DNA of 64,000 nucleotides from Lepidonotus clava. Its lineage: Eukaryota; Annelida; Polychaeta; Phyllodocida; Polynoidae. Under the pieces are notes generated by a model. It was not told where the DNA came from. It saw nothing but the letters and a program-made list of their open reading frames with translations, and did no database searches. How positions within the stretch are numbered: the first letter of the stretch is position 1; every line of letters starts with the position of its first letter. Where the stretch lies: assembly GCA_936440205.1 (NCBI GenBank), contig OW387146.1:27528458-27592457 (forward strand), given 5' to 3'. Positions 1 through 14,074 of this stretch are shown here, piece after piece. The translations under genes and the position numbers were made by a program.

Positions 1-468
1 TGGTTTGATTATTTTAGGCCTGTCAAATATTTTGAGACCATGTTTTACAGTTTTAAAATGATTCAAAGATTAAATGATTTGTGAAAATGTCATGTATTTA
101 CCTTTTCTTTGTTTCATATGAAGGCATTCATCATGTAAATCCTTCCTATGATGTATTACATGATTTGGTTATGCCCTAAAGTCCGCCGCCTCATGGGTAT
201 CAAAGCCCCCTTTGATACCACATAAGACATTTTGATCAAGAGACCCTAGATCCTCAGACCCGACGTTTGGTCTTGTTGAGAATTGCAAAGGACTGAATGA
301 TCGATATGCAGTGAAAGAGGAATAATAGATTGTGCACATGAATCATTGCATAGTAAAGACACAGCTATATTGCAGTAGCTATATGGAACAGCTTAACGAT
401 TGAATGTCAGAGGATTGAACCTGAGTTCCTGTTGGGCGCTAAATGCCCCCCCCCCGCCCCCTATACAT

Positions 469-487
469 CCCCCCCCCCCCCCCCCCC
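469..487. repeat. Poly(C) tract, 19 C
   Basis: This is an uninterrupted run of 19 C, preceded by shorter C runs. It is one of a set of long C or G homopolymers in this window. Others lie at 3538-3557 (20 C), 4028-4042 (15 G), 7594-7609 (16 C), 9820-9836 (17 C), 14616-14628 (13 G), 15451-15466 (16 C followed by an AC dinucleotide run), 19101-19114 (14 C), 25574-25585 (12 G), 32875-32887 (13 G) and 56214-56235 (22 C). Lengths may be unreliable because sequencing often errs in such runs. Confidence 0.9.
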
Positions 488-3400
488 GTTGTTTAGTCCT
501 TTTCCCAAGGCGATAATTCGGGATTTCGAGGCTTATAAATGCACGGTACTTGCACCATTAAGGTCTAAGTCAAAGAGGATCAACGACATCAAACAAGAAC
601 AGAGTCAGACCTTACGTTCCATGAATCAGCCAACCGAGCACGATTAGGGAATTATTCATTGCATGTTGCACCCTGCATACTTGGGGAAATTAAATGACCC
701 AGGGGCACTGCTTTTTCTCACTGTAAGAACCCAATCTCCAGATATTAGTGAACACATTTGAGGTCCCAGTTTATATCAGAAGAAAAAATAACAACTTTTA
801 AATAGAAACATGTCATTCATTGCAGTATTGTTTCTATTCTTGAAGAAGTAAGTGTAAGGCATGCATTTGTTTATTCAAATAGCAAAATTGCTTCCAAAAG
901 CAATGGGGAAAGCTGATATCGCATCCCAAGTCGTATAAAGGTCGATTGAGAAGAATTGTACCTGAAATGATGACTGGGGTGAGGGTGGCTTCCCTGTGCC
1001 CTCCCCCGGCCCTGACCCCCATGTCTACCTGGTCACTCCTCACCTGGACGACCCCAACACACAGATCCCCACCACACACCTCACCCAGGGCCCACAAACC
1101 CACCAGACCCAACGACAAAAGTTTCAACAGACCAGGGGGATGAGGCCGACACCTGATCGCCCGCCCTGTCTGTGCCGGCCCGCCGTGAGGCCTCTGTACG
1201 CTGTTTGCCACCCACCACCGCAAATACACCAAAACCCCATGAATAAAACCCGACTTTCTACAAACTCTTCCAATTAGTCCTTTTTGCTCACCTTCCACCA
1301 AACTTTGATATGGTTGTAATGGACATGCCAGTAGAAGTATATTGGTTTTAGGTGCACTATTTTGTCTGAGAAGTGGTTTAAAGTGCATGGGCTGTTTACT
1401 TTCTGAGCTAGAATCTGGCGGGTTTTGAGTTAAATCTCGTCTGCTTTGTGGATGTGTTTAATGTGATTACCCAGAATGCACAGGGCGACGGCAGGACGCC
1501 CCCTCCCCGACGCCCCCTATTCTGACGACAGAGAAAGTCTGGTGGCCCAGAGGTATTTTAGAGGGAAGGGGAAAAGTTTGAAAAGAAGAGCCCCATCATG
1601 ATTTTCTGCCAATAGAAGCTGGGCGTGTGTAATAAGCGGGTGTAGTGAGAAGGGGGTGAAACCCGATAGGCCGGGAGGTGCCCACTCCATACCAATCAGA
1701 GAGGGGGCCCAGGAGGGTTCAAAGTCCTCCAAAGAACAACTCAATTCGAAATCGAACATTTTTTCCATCTCATTTTTTTTCGCTGGTTCCCTATGGATGA
1801 ATGTTTAAGCATTCCAGTAGCGTACGGTCTGGCGATATTTGAGACGCTAGTCCGCTCGTAAATTTGCACGTTGTGGACAAAAAGGTGAATTGTAGACGCT
1901 GGTGGTAAGTACTCTGTGCAGCCTTCTTTTGTTATACTTTATAAGATATAACAGTGGGTCATAGGCCTCGCCGGGCCTTTTATACCCCTTTTGTCTCGTC
2001 CCGTGTTCAGGCCATACTCACCGTGTCAATGATAGGGACTTCTGACCAAATGATCCCTCATGTGCTACATCTACGGATAAGTTATATTTTGAACCGAAAT
2101 ACACCGTTTCTTTCTTCATTTTCTTCAAGATTGCTTTCCTTTGCCTATTCTGCAGATACTTGACTTTCCTCTTGATTAAATATGTTTGTCTATTTCTGTA
2201 GTTTCTGTAAAAACATATGCAGGTCTTATAAGCCTGAACTTAGATAGTTCATTTGGATCCCTAGCATTCCACTATTTATTGCTACCGATCCAGGGTATAA
2301 CAAACCATTTCGTGCCGCGGCGTCAATTCCGGTAGTCATAAATGGGACTCCTTCTTTTACGAGTGACCCGACCTCCCAGGTGTCGTTCCGTTTACCTGAA
2401 CCCGGCGCCCACTCCGTGTTTTCCCCCCAGCCGAGGGGGCAAACATTTAATTTGTATATTCAAACATAACGCCTTGACCCCGGTGACCCCTGTCATCTGA
2501 TCAAACATGGTGGCGGGCGTGACGTCACTGACCGCGCGGTCACATGACCCCAGACAGCCCCCCAGTCTAAGATGACTCTTTTACCAACATAGAACTTTTT
2601 TTATTTTGCTTTATGTAGGCTCACTAGAAATTTGATCATACATTATAAAGGTTTTAGTCATTTGGATGGAAAAAACTGGCATAATCTCACTCTTCTTTTT
2701 CTATATCATATCTTGTGATGGAGATATAGTTCATATTTCTATGCATATAGTATTATGAGTAGAATGCTTAAGCGTTCCTTTATTCAATAGTGTTTTCCTT
2801 TGAAGGAAAAATAGAAATTGAAAACCTGGAGCAAGATATGACATCCCTGGGAAATATTGAAATGCAATGTGAACGTCGGAAGCATGTCGTGTTTGTGGTG
2901 GTCGCCGCCCGTCGCCCGTATCATAGTTGACAGCCGTACATATTACTGTCGGGGCCCATGAAGGAACACTCATTTCTGTGTCAACACGGCGGTCGTCAGA
3001 CTCAGCCCTAAGCCAGGCTCCACCTGCTGCTTATAATATATATGAAACTTAAAACAGTCTGCTCAAGGGAAAGGAATCATGCATACAGTGAATCAACGTT
3101 TTGTCATTAGACAACATGTAAAAACATTGGCCCACTCTAATGAGTTCAATTTCCCGCTTTAAGACTGGGCATTGTTAGAGTGAAAGTTGAGTTATTATAA
3201 CCAGTGCGCATTATTTCCTCAAAGGAATATAAGGTGTTCCCATACAAACAGGTGATTCCCTACGTGCCTCCTGTATTGTGGTCGGAGAACGGCAGTAGTC
3301 GTCGGTCTGAGTCAGTCTGAGGGCAGGGACTGTCCGCCAGGGAGACGGGTGGACGTCAACGTATTGAGGTAAACTTATAAGTCGGTTGGATCTACTCCCC

Positions 3401-4389
3401 AGGATATCCTGGACCAGAATCAGCCGGTATTAACCAACATTTACATATCGCAACACATTTCCCGAACACAGGGGAAAGCACCTTCCTAAAAACACACGCC
3501 ATAAGAAATAAAACCAATAGGACATGACCAGAGGACGCCCCCCCCCCCCCCCCCCCCGACGGCCACTCCCGTCAGGACGCTCCCATTGACTCGGCATGTC
3601 CTCCCGCCATTTTTGTGGGATTTGTCTGAGGTTTCTTGGACAGGTCTGCCGGCGGGCTGTTAAAGGCGGGGTGTGCGGTGCAGTGGGAAGGGAAGGGCAG
3701 GTGGCGGTTTATTAGCTCGTCCCCAAAAAGTGGTGGATCTTCCTGATATGACTGCACTCACCTCTATGGAGCACTGGTCGTGATTGGAGTTCTGAGATCA
3801 GAGCCGTGAGATCTGTGATCTAATACGTTAGATAGGCCTTAGGGGCTAGTTGTATCTTACAGCACGTACATAAAGGTGGGCCTGGCTGTAAATCTGCATG
3901 TGAGCTGTCTGATGACATAATGTTAATGATACCACAGTAATCAGACAATGCCCTTCGTAGATGTCCCGGGGGTAGTACGTGTATAGGCCTTACAGTGAAA
4001 GGTGTATCTCCAGTGTGGGGTGAGTGTGGGGGGGGGGGGGGGTTACCCCTGGTCCACCCTGACGTGGGCCAGACTATACCTGTCCAGTCCGTCCCACATT
4101 TCACTCCGCTCCTCCCCTCTGACAGTAAGTGCTCCTTCTCAGAAACAGCCGACAGCTCTCTGGGATCAATGGCTTCTAGAGGCTAGTAAATGCCGATGCA
4201 ATGAGAAGCCCAACACCTCTGTGACCAGCCATGGAATCCCATTCGGGTGTCATCGTCTGTTCATTGGCAGTACGTATACTGTCGCAATTGATGTGCTTCT
4301 ACAAACATCATAAAATGGCTTTATGCCGACTGTAACAAAATAAGAGGAGCTAAAAAAAAACATTTTGAAGTTACCCTTTTCCTAAGGTT

Positions 4390-4590
4390 TTCCAGGCATG
4401 TTGCCAGGGGCGGATCAAGACATTTGAAAAAAAAAAAATATATATAAAAGAAAAAAGACAGAAGGGCACCCTCACAACATTGTTCCAGTGCCCCCTCCGG
4501 GGGCTTGAATTTCACAATTACAAATTGATATTTGGTCAAAGAAAGTGGGGACGGGCGCCTCATAGCTACACACACCCCTCCCACCTCCCC
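4390..4590. repeat. Possible decayed dispersed repeat with GGGGCGGATC start
   Basis: The block begins with GCCAGGGGCGGATC and continues through an A-rich stretch and GTGCCCCCTCCGGGGG to a GGGACGGGCGCC stretch. This layout is reminiscent of abundant dispersed repeats in marine invertebrate genomes, but I match it from memory only. No coding capacity is visible. It could equally be unique sequence with chance similarity. Confidence 0.3.
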
Positions 4591-5286
4591 GGTTATAGTC
4601 CTTTACGAAGTAAATGAACACAACTGAGCTCCTTGCATTCCTTCGACGTGTACTTTAAAATGTCAACGTCAATACGCACATTCCCACTTTGGGTGCTCCA
4701 TTGGGTTTAAAAACACACACACGTCCCCACACCACAGTCTCTACAACTAATGGGGTTGGGGTTGTACCTCTGTTTAATCTAATATTGCTTAGATATAATG
4801 TATTTTAGAATCAAATTGAATGAATAATTCATAGGGTCGAGAGCAAATTGAAAACTGTATTTTAGGGCAATCAATGTTATGACATCATGGGTCACATTAA
4901 CAGACTTAAGCATTGTTTCGTATAGAAAAAAGGCTTGATATATTTGTTTTTATTAGTGATTACTAAATTACGTCAAATCATATTATTTGTGGTTACTCTA
5001 TATGGATGAATAATAAGATACAGCTATTCCCATGTAAACTGGGCCGGTGACTACCTGTGCATGGTCCTACCTGTGCGTCTATTCTACCTGTGCCTACACC
5101 TGTCGGTCAACCTGTCCAGTCATCACTCATAACGCCCAGCCCTCTCAGTAATCATACAGCCCACACCATACACTCATTGTGATCCCCACCACACCTGCAG
5201 ACTACGCCCTCTACACGTCTTCTGAACACACACCCTACCTGCATACTTACCTATAGTACCCCCGCACGTCACATGTGATCATGTCA

Positions 5287-5331
5287 GACCCAGGGGTCAG
5301 GTCAGAGGTCAGGGGTCACGACCCCAGGTGA
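5287..5331 (+). promoter_or_regulatory. Cluster of AGGTCA-like nuclear-receptor half-sites
   Basis: Within about 45 bases there are several GGGTCA or AGGTCA hexamers in direct orientation, followed by a GGTGACC palindromic element. Closely spaced AGGTCA hexamers are the known recognition elements of nuclear receptors. Whether this intronic cluster is used is inference only. Confidence 0.3.
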
Positions 5332-6525
5332 CCTTCACCCTGGGCGTCCCTCTTTGTAGGGCTCCGACACTTACGTCACGTGACTCTAATCACCTCGGGC
5401 CCTGTCAGTTCTGATACATGCCATTTAAACATAGTTTTATCTGTGCATATTTATGCCAAAAGCGAAAGTGCAATACTTATTTTCGAAAGTATCAAGAACG
5501 TGCAAGAGCAATTACCTGTTACACTCAAAGATTGCTTCATGGACATTCGTGACTACTTGGCGATGGGGACGGGTATCAATTTAGGAACTTAAAAATATCC
5601 ATATTTCATAAACTGGTCCCAGTATGTTATCGTGTGAAGGGAAGTGAAGGTAGAACAAAGAGGGAGACCTGGGTGACATAACCCGGCAGATGGGTGGGCG
5701 ATAGACTTAGTTAGGGGGTCTCCGCTCATATAATAACCACGTCTAAACATGCGATACAAAGGACGCGTTTGGGCTGTTTTTAACAGGGCTGACAAAATCA
5801 ATTTGTATAGTGGAATCCTGGAGCGGAATATGCGGATTTCAAATGTTTTATTCAGTGGGGACCAAGCCGGGGACCAAGTTTTAATCAGACTATCAAATCG
5901 ATTTGAAAGAAGTGTGTGTTGGATTATTCAGTTTGAGAGGTCGGAAATTGATTCATCAATAGCGTTATGAAACAGATAAGTGGCCGCGGTACCTGTGGAC
6001 GGACCGTATTATCAACGTGTATCGATCTCACAGTTAATCAATAGACTAGATTAGATTTGATTTTCTGTAGATTCGGTATTTAGGTACAAGCAATGTTGAG
6101 AAGCTTTGTGTGCTCATGCACCATATTCGATTTTAGAACGTTCGTTACATGAGGTAACATCAGCATTCCTCGGGCGGCTCTATGTATATACACGATAAGC
6201 ATGTTGACTGTATTGGTCGGGGCACGCACTTCAGTGACTGACCTCGATATACGTCAATATATCACTCTGTGATATTTAACTTTACTCATTAGGAAACGTC
6301 TATATCGACACTTGCAGTTTAAAAAAAATCGATTGAAATATTTACACCTGCCGACACACCTGATCGAACACAACCGATGAGCTACAGGCAAGGGACACGG
6401 TCCACTGGCGCCACCGTGTGATAAATTAATAAACTAGACCCTGGAGGGAGGTGTGCGAGGAGAGGAGAGCAGGAGGAGAGGGGGTGAGGTGTAGATTAGA
6501 TCAGAGAGTAGCACAGTCGATCAAC

Positions 6526-6561
6526 CCATGGAGAGTAAAAGAGTAGTTTTACTCTCCATGG
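6526..6561. repeat. Perfect hairpin, 15 bp stem with 6 base loop
   Basis: CCATGGAGAGTAAAA is followed by GAGTAG and then by its exact reverse complement. The stem is too short for a typical microRNA precursor, and no flanking extension of the stem is visible. Confidence 0.75.
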
Positions 6562-6690
6562 TGAACCCAACAAGTACAGCCAGAAGCTTCTGTCTGTACA
6601 TGCTCAGAACGAGCCGTCAGATGTAGGTACTGGTTTTGGCGTGCCCTTTTCAATCACTGATGATCTGTTGATATGCAGTGTCACTCTAAT

Positions 6691-7032
6691 AAAGGGCCGG
6701 CTCCACTGCCCGACAGTCGAGTTGAGTTGAGTTGAGTTGGGCTGAGTCCTATAGTGGAGCCGGGGCTACGATTGGAGTCTTAGCATTTTCCTAAGACTGG
6801 ATGGTCGGGTCTTAGATCTTGATATGTCAAAGATGTACGACTGAATGGTCGGGTCTTAGGGGGGTGTGCAGTAGAGTTATATATGTCTTAGAATAGGTTT
6901 TAACAAGGACAATCGGGTCTCAGGTTGTGGCATGTTAAGGTTTGGGGCTAAAACCAGACAGTCGTAGGGTCTGGCGTCTCTTTGAGCTACGACAATCGAG
7001 TTGAGTTGAGTTGGGCAGTGGAGCCGGGGCTT
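6691..7032. mobile_element. Candidate MITE-like element with inverted ends
   Basis: The two ends carry near-matching inverted sequences of about 20 bases (AAGGGCCGGCTCCACTGCCC on the left, and the complement of AAGCCCCGGCTCCACTGCCC on the right). Just inside each end, GTTGA pentamers are repeated in the same orientation. The interior holds two or three diverged copies of a TCGGGTCTTAG-type motif. It has no coding capacity and is 342 bp long, which fits a non-autonomous DNA transposon. I cannot define a convincing target duplication, so the class is uncertain. Confidence 0.4.
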
Positions 7033-7697
7033 AAGTTGGCCAAGCAATACTTCATTAACGTACACTTTTATTCATTCTGGTAATTAATTACGACAACAAG
7101 CAAGGATGCATGTCAACAAGTTTCACCCACATACCAGAGTAATGATATACGGTAACCACTAAGCCCCCCTTATCAGCCTACAGCATCCCCCCGTCTCCCT
7201 GTAACGAGCCCTGATTACTCCCACACTCATTACACCTGACGGACGGCCCCAGGGACACAGGTGGGCAAAGGGCCAACTCTAACACCCTGACAGGATGTCA
7301 CCTGTAATTAATTTGGAAACTTTAAGTCTTTATTCCGCTCAAGTTAAGTGTTACCCTTCTCTCGTGTGGTCATGTTCTAATGTTCTTTCTTCTTTTCTTC
7401 AGGTGAGTCTGTTCTTATCTTCAATCCGACATCGAGAAGTACGTCAGGTAGATATGTCTGAAATCTTATTTGTTAGTATTTCAAAAAGCGATATGTCATT
7501 TCTTTAATTGTTTGTCATTTTCCTGCCCTCTCCTACTACGTTCTTCGTTTCTTCTGCTGGTCATTAAGATCCACAGTCAAAGTACATTTATAACCCCCCC
7601 CCCCCCCCCGTTTCCCGACGACTACCCCCGTCCGCCTGGCGGTGACTGGGGACACTACACCTGGCCTGCAGGTGGGCCCACTTAGCCCCTGATGGAC

Positions 7698-7719
7698 GGG
7701 GTCAGGGGTCAAGGTCACC
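7698..7719 (+). promoter_or_regulatory. GGGTCA/AGGTCA direct repeat
   Basis: Two GGGTCA hexamers with a one-base spacer are followed directly by AGGTCA. This is another half-site group of the type seen at 5287, 16448, 22760, 24660 and 58562. Function is inference. Confidence 0.25.
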
Positions 7720-8987
7720 GATCCCCATTAATAATGCCGTATGAAGCACCTCGTATTGACCTAAATCTACAGTTAAGAGTCGTCAGATGAGTTCAGGAAA
7801 TCAGGGTCTTCTTCACTTTTAACATCCAGCTAAGTCTTTTCCAGAGAAATACAGCCCTTACCTTCCATAGATTTGTTTCAATATTTCGTAGTTTTGCTCA
7901 GAAAAATGCAAAAGCGTGCTTCTTCCAAACGTCACATTATGTGAATCGGTGGCTACCACGCCAAGTTGATACTGCAGTTGGTTCTCTATGTGCCCAAAGT
8001 GTGCCGACTGTTTTAGGTTACGTTTTGAGGGCTAACACTCGCCGCCCCTCCCAGCCCACCTGTCGAGCGGGTCGTCATGACAACACATCAGGTTGGAAGT
8101 GATCATTTGGGTGTACAGAATAGTGATGGGTCCTGATAAAGGTGTGAATAGTGAAGGAACGGTGTGAAAAGGTGCGCACTGACTTTAAGGTGGGCTCTAT
8201 AAGGTGAGGTGTGGGCCCAGCAAATAACGTCTGAGGCCCGCTGACAGGGGAGGGTGGACCCACACTATAAACCGGGGAATGGTGAATGATCGGCGATTTA
8301 TTGAGGGCCCAGTTATAGCATCATGACTTCGAGTCCTTTCAACACTTTCCCCAACCCTTGTGGGGCATTTTATATGGTGTATCCTACTTAGGATGATTTA
8401 TCTTTATTTCTGTTGAAGCCACAATGGTTGAAGACACTCTGGTTATATATTGCCCTTTTAAGCGTAGAGTGAATTACGATTTTCTGTTGATATATGTGTA
8501 CATGTTTGATTAAACTGTGTTTTGATACTTTCACTGAAACTGAAGGTGTTTTTAGATTTAAAAGATATTTGGAAAAAAAGGAAGAAAAAAAAGCAAATTG
8601 CAGTGCATAGGGATAGGCAGACTCTGGCAACTGTGTTGGCCTATATCACGAAAATACTGACTGTGAACTTGATAAAATGCGAACCTATTGAAAGTTTCAT
8701 ATTTAGAGAACTATTTGTCAGCCGCATGGTCTATAACGGGTTCTGGGCCATGCATACAGAGGTATGATCTACAACAAGCCATAGCCTGAAGTAAATCCTA
8801 CCCCCGGGATCCTACCATACTCTATTGATTCGTGTCGGAGCAGGAGAGGTGTGGGTTAAGTTAATGACACCTTATACAATAAGCCCCATTTGTCTCGACC
8901 ACAGGTCGTTTGTAGCTGACAGGTTTATCTGTGGGTTACGGCGCCCTGGAGGGCCGCGGTCTGGGGACGCGATCAATAACCTGTGGA

Positions 8988-9017
8988 CACCTGGGTCTGG
9001 GGCACCTGGGTCTGGGG
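8988..9017. repeat. 15 bp unit repeated twice in tandem
   Basis: CACCTGGGTCTGGGG occurs twice in succession, and a partial third copy begins with CACCTGTGGG. It is a small tandem duplication in intron sequence. Confidence 0.8.
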
Positions 9018-12000
9018 CACCTGTGGGCCGTAGGACGGTCTACGGGGTCTCCGGGATCAGTAACATTAAGGTTTGGGAGAGGTTGGGGTGGGCGGGGCAG
9101 GCCCTAAACATACTTAATGAAGAACACATTTGTGCTTTAATGAGTATTTCTGTCAGCATACGTATACAGGCACTTCCATATAGATATGTGACTGTTTCGT
9201 TGCATAGAGACCATGCTGGGGAGAGGCGGACGTAAAGGTAGAGGTGTGTGTAGGTGGTCGGGGTCTGGGGGCCGTGTGTGGACATCATTAGGACGGAGTG
9301 GTATCTCTACTATGTCAACAGGGCCGGGGAAAGGGCGGGGCGGGGCGGGCGGGGTTAGCGGGTAATGAGGGGGCTGTTATTGGTGCACATAACTAGCCAC
9401 AACACATCGGGACGGGCTCTGTCAGCATGGAGTCAGACATGTTGGATCTCCATGGGCCGAACTGAAGCACTGATATCAGGCCTAATCCCTTTTGAAATGA
9501 TGATGGCAAAGAGATCGTTTGTCAGAGTGGGTTTAGCTCATGACAATTTCTCCAATGGTAAATCACACCCTGAGAGGTAGACATTTACAAGCAAATGATG
9601 GGCCAATGGTTGATTCAGACTAAGAGGGTTAAGGTAGATCAAGGAGCATATAACTGAGTCAGCCGAGCCCACGTCGAGTCGTCTTGGTTAAATCTAATTA
9701 CAGAGGTATTTGGGTTTACCCTCCGTCGGCCTGTGGTATGTCTTAACTACGGCCCTGATTGGCCCTGACCCCTGCTGACGCCGGCCACGGGAGGAGGCCC
9801 AGACCCCCAAACAAAGACACCCCCCCCCCCCCCCCCACAGATAAGGATCGAGGACCGTGGAGGACGCGGGGCCAGGCGTCCATTCAGGGGGAGGGCCTAC
9901 CGCTGTCCGCCCAGGTCGTCACGGCCGGCGTACCTGACTCACTGAAGGCTTATTATCTCTGAATTGAAATCCTAGGACTAAACCCCGTGATCCATGCATC
10001 TAGGCAGCAGATAAGTCCTCAAACGGCCCTATAGGAGAGGCTGACCAATTCTATTAAATCTTCAATTAGCACCTTTAACGAAAATGTATTTCAAATGTAG
10101 TCCATTTGTTGCATCATTTTTCCTTTTACTTAGTCTTTTTCTAGTAATCTAGACTGAGTACGTAACCTTTCCTGTGGTATTAGAACTGACATTTACTGGA
10201 CTATGTCTGTAATGTTCTGGGATTTTCCAGACTCTAGGGTATTACTTCCGACAATGTTAGTAGCTGTAATGAGAGGTTGGGAGTATTAAACCAGTGGTCA
10301 AGAGTTAACTTAATGACCAGGGGGTCTTACACAAAGTTAACCAAGGCACTTTAGGCTCAAGTCCGGCCTGACTTTATCATCAAAAGTCATTCAGAAACCA
10401 AAAAGGGCCTCAATTAAACTGTCCCCAGGGCCTCCCGTCACCCCGCGCCCCCCTCGGGCCTTCAGCTTGTGTTTGGGGTATCTCTAGACGTTACCATGAC
10501 AACCATTGTAGTCGTCCCAATAGTAAGAGCCACCCACCCCTTCCTCACCCCCCTGTTTTTCTATGCATTCTATGTGAGTGAGTCTACTTGAGGTTGTGCC
10601 TTTTCTGCTGGAATCTAAAGTGGTTTGGTTTCAATCTCCAAGCGCGGCTGTCATCGTCGATTCAGCAGAGGAAAATAGTGACAGACACTTGGGTCGGAGA
10701 GTGGGCTGGGATTAAGGTTAAATGCCCCTTTCGGAGTTGTGGAAGTGGAACTCTCTGACGTTTGGAGGTGACAAGACGCCGTGACAGTCCCGGATGTAGC
10801 CGCTGCCACCTAGCGGCCGGTAGCGGCGTCTCAGTAGGTGATTCCTCTCTGAGGTAAGGGGGTACGTGAGGGGATCAAAGGGGGTATACAGAGGGGTAAC
10901 TCGACCACAGAGATAGCATCTCTAATCGGATAGGTTCGGAAGAATTTCAATCAGGACTATCTGAAAAGCATATGAATACTTTGATAGCAACAAGCCAAGT
11001 TAACTTTACTGCCCTCTCACTGATGTCATTTACTGATAAGTTTCATCGGTCAGAATTTAAAGTATCTAGCTCTCACAAAAAAGTACAAGTATTTTTCTAA
11101 CTGGAGGCAGCAGTACGCCCCCCCCCCCCACCCCACCCCTTGTCGGTACCTACGTGTAGTAATGAGGATCAGTCAGTCAGTTCAGTGAGTATATTCTACA
11201 CCGATCAGTTTATACCTGGAGATGACCACTCATTACTCAGCCCATCTAACCGACCAGGGTCATTCACTCACCGTCTCCTTAGCAGGCAGCTCAAGGGCTG
11301 GGGGAAGGGGCTGGGGGGTTGTGGGTTTAGGTGATGGGCAAAGGATGGGACAGGTGAGGGGGTCTGTGGGGGTCTGGGGGGGGGGAGGGTATAAGGAGAC
11401 GATGTATTGTTACACCTAGAGTTGTGACGTCACTGAGTAGAGGGCTGATCGGGACGGGTAATGACACACGTCCTAGTTTACAGAGAAAGCTGTGTGTGAG
11501 AAGGGGCAGTTTATAGATGGATTTAGGTTAAATAGAGGCTGTGTGAAAAGACATCGTTACCACCAAATAAGTGTCCCACAATTCATCGATACCAACGTCA
11601 TTAGCTTTAATTACCGTCAGTATGTGTCATGAGTGTATATGTATTCATTTATTACACTTAACCTTCATGCCTCATGTCTAGATCATGGCAACATTTGCTC
11701 AAAATGGGATGGGTCTATGAGGGTAAGTACACAGCCCTCTGAGTGATCTATAAACTGACCCCATCGTTCACCTTACTCTGATAAATGTCCATGTTGACAC
11801 CCAGCCTCCAGAAGTGACACCTGTGGCACCTCTGTCCAGTCAAGGTCAAACACAGGTAATTAAAACTCAAGCAGGGTTTGGTCTTTGACCCAGTGGTCAG
11901 TCTGACCACCACCAGGGGGCAGTGGGGGGCCCCCGACAGGTGGGCCTCGCACCTGGCCATTTTCTCAGGTAATTTCAGGCTAATTCCCAGGTAAACGTGG

Positions 12001-13776
12001 CCCGTCGCCTGCCCCCACCCCGCCACACCCACGGGCCTATCATTAGACGGTTTGTAGCCAACCCACCCCCCACTGGGCAAATAACAAGGGGGGCCCGGCC
12101 CCCGCACCCAAAATGTCCCCCTACACACTCCTCCAGGTTTCTTAGAATAACTCAAGGAATTCACTTTGTTGTCGGAAATGGCGTGTGTTTGAATTTCTTT
12201 TGTTCTTTCTAAACTGTTTTTTAGTTTAACTAGCTGTAATTGAAACAATATTAATGATAATAATATTATGTGAATGCAATTGTATAGCGTTCAGGTTTTG
12301 TTGTTGATTATAACAATTTAATTATGAGATTAATTATGAAAATGTCTGGCATATTAGCAAAGTAATTACCAAAATGAGAGAGTAAAAGTTCCAAATGGAC
12401 AAGCAGACAGTGCGACTGAGTGGTCGACAATAGGAGTGGGCGTGGTCAGGGGCGTGGTCTGGGAGGATGTGGTCACATGATTGACAGGTCAGTGTCAATG
12501 GGAAGACTAAGGGGATTTTCTAGTGGAGAAAACTCACAGAAAGTGCTACTGAGATCAAAGAACGGTCTGTGTCTGCCTGGATGGCCGAGATAAGGGATTT
12601 CTATGGGGGTTAGTTTAAGTAAGAGGTATAGATAAAAGGGAAGGATATCAAAAGAGCATTGCGACGAACAAGGTTAAATACCTTCACTTGTTTGCCTTCT
12701 GAATCAGGAAATTCCAAACATTCAAGTGGATTCGTAGTAATAACTTAGTTTTACGTCATTGGGTTTGATAATAATGGATATCTGTTTTACATTATATCAA
12801 AGAACATTTTCCCATTAAACATTTGATATGTAATACCTGCAGATCCATTCTGTTTTATGTCTACTTATTGAAAAGTGTATTATTCAAGAATAGTTGAAAG
12901 ACATATTCAGACATTCGTATGATTCATATGTATGTTCAAAGAACAATATTTAGAAATCATCTTGGATACAAATGATATTAAGAATACATGTATGTCTATT
13001 TGGAGATGTTGAAATGGAGCTTACTTGGGGTTTTCCCCTTGTAGTGAATACTCTATGATTAACCCTACCCCCTTACTCCCGTTCCCTAATTACAGCGGGT
13101 CGGCGTTACGGCATATGGAGGGCCCTGAGTACTGTGTTTGGTTACATAACGTGAGGCCGACCAATCAGACCTCTCACAAACAGGGGGCGTGGTCTGCCTC
13201 GGGGGGCGGGGCTAAGGACAGGGATGGGGGTGGTTAACGTTAATTGACACCTGTCAGAACCCAACCGCCCAAGGCTATAGATATTAAATTCGGCGAATAA
13301 GGTGTAAATCTAATTAGATTTTGGACATTCTGTTATTTCATTTGGATGTCCTCAAAATCCGGGAAATTTACCAGTGTTGTTCAGGACACTTCAAAACGGT
13401 AGTTCTAAGATAAAAACAACAAGTTGTCTGCATTATATCACGCTGGGGAGTATATATCTCTTCTTTTTTTAACTGCATTTATCTAAATTCCATCTCTTTG
13501 TTCTTATGTTTGATATTTTCTGAATCTGAAGGATTCTGTAAATTTCCAGAGTTTCTTGCCTCATGACTTTGTTTTTATTAGAAACAGTAGGGATGGTCAT
13601 GACATTCCGAACAGGGCCGTGTCCTGCCCAGGCGGACCGTTGACGGGCGGACTGGTCAATTCAGGACCCCGGTGATGGCGTCGGAGATCAGAGTTTGATT
13701 TTTTTTTATCTGAAGATATCTGAATTTTACAGTGAAGGTCGTAATCATTGATAAAGATGGCCCCAGACCCCTAAAT

Positions 13777-13915
13777 TCGACATGGCGACATGGCCATTTT
13801 AGACACTAGTGACATGGGACATGGTCATTTCTTAGATTCAACAGGGCGACATGGCTATTATTCGACAGGGCGACAGGGTCGTTTCTTAGATTCCACATGC
13901 GACATTGGGACATCA
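13777..13915. repeat. Degenerate short tandem repeat
   Basis: Several diverged copies of a GGGCGACATGGC motif followed by TTCTTAGATTC recur at irregular spacing over about 140 bases. No coding pattern accompanies them. They look like a decayed minisatellite. Confidence 0.4.
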
Positions 13916-14074
13916 AGGGCCACATAAAGGGCTAAGATTATTTCTCTGTTTTCTGTTCAGTATAATGTGACTGGCTGGGGTATTGTGTGGGCCTATGACA
14001 TGATATCTCAGTGTGGCAGCACTATAAAGAGGACATTGGGTCCCACTGCTACAGATAGGCACCTCATTTCATAG

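Noticed and set aside
834-1388. Minus-strand open frame of 184 codons
   Set aside because: It covers a C-rich stretch, shows no domain, and the plus strand is open over the same bases. It looks like a composition effect.
9820-9920. C17 run followed by ACAG, which looks like a splice acceptor
   Set aside because: The following sequence gives no Ig-like or other recognisable peptide in any frame, so I do not call an exon.
11748-12248. Minus-strand open frame of 166 codons
   Set aside because: It has no recognisable domain, low-complexity Gly/Pro stretches and no splice or start context support.
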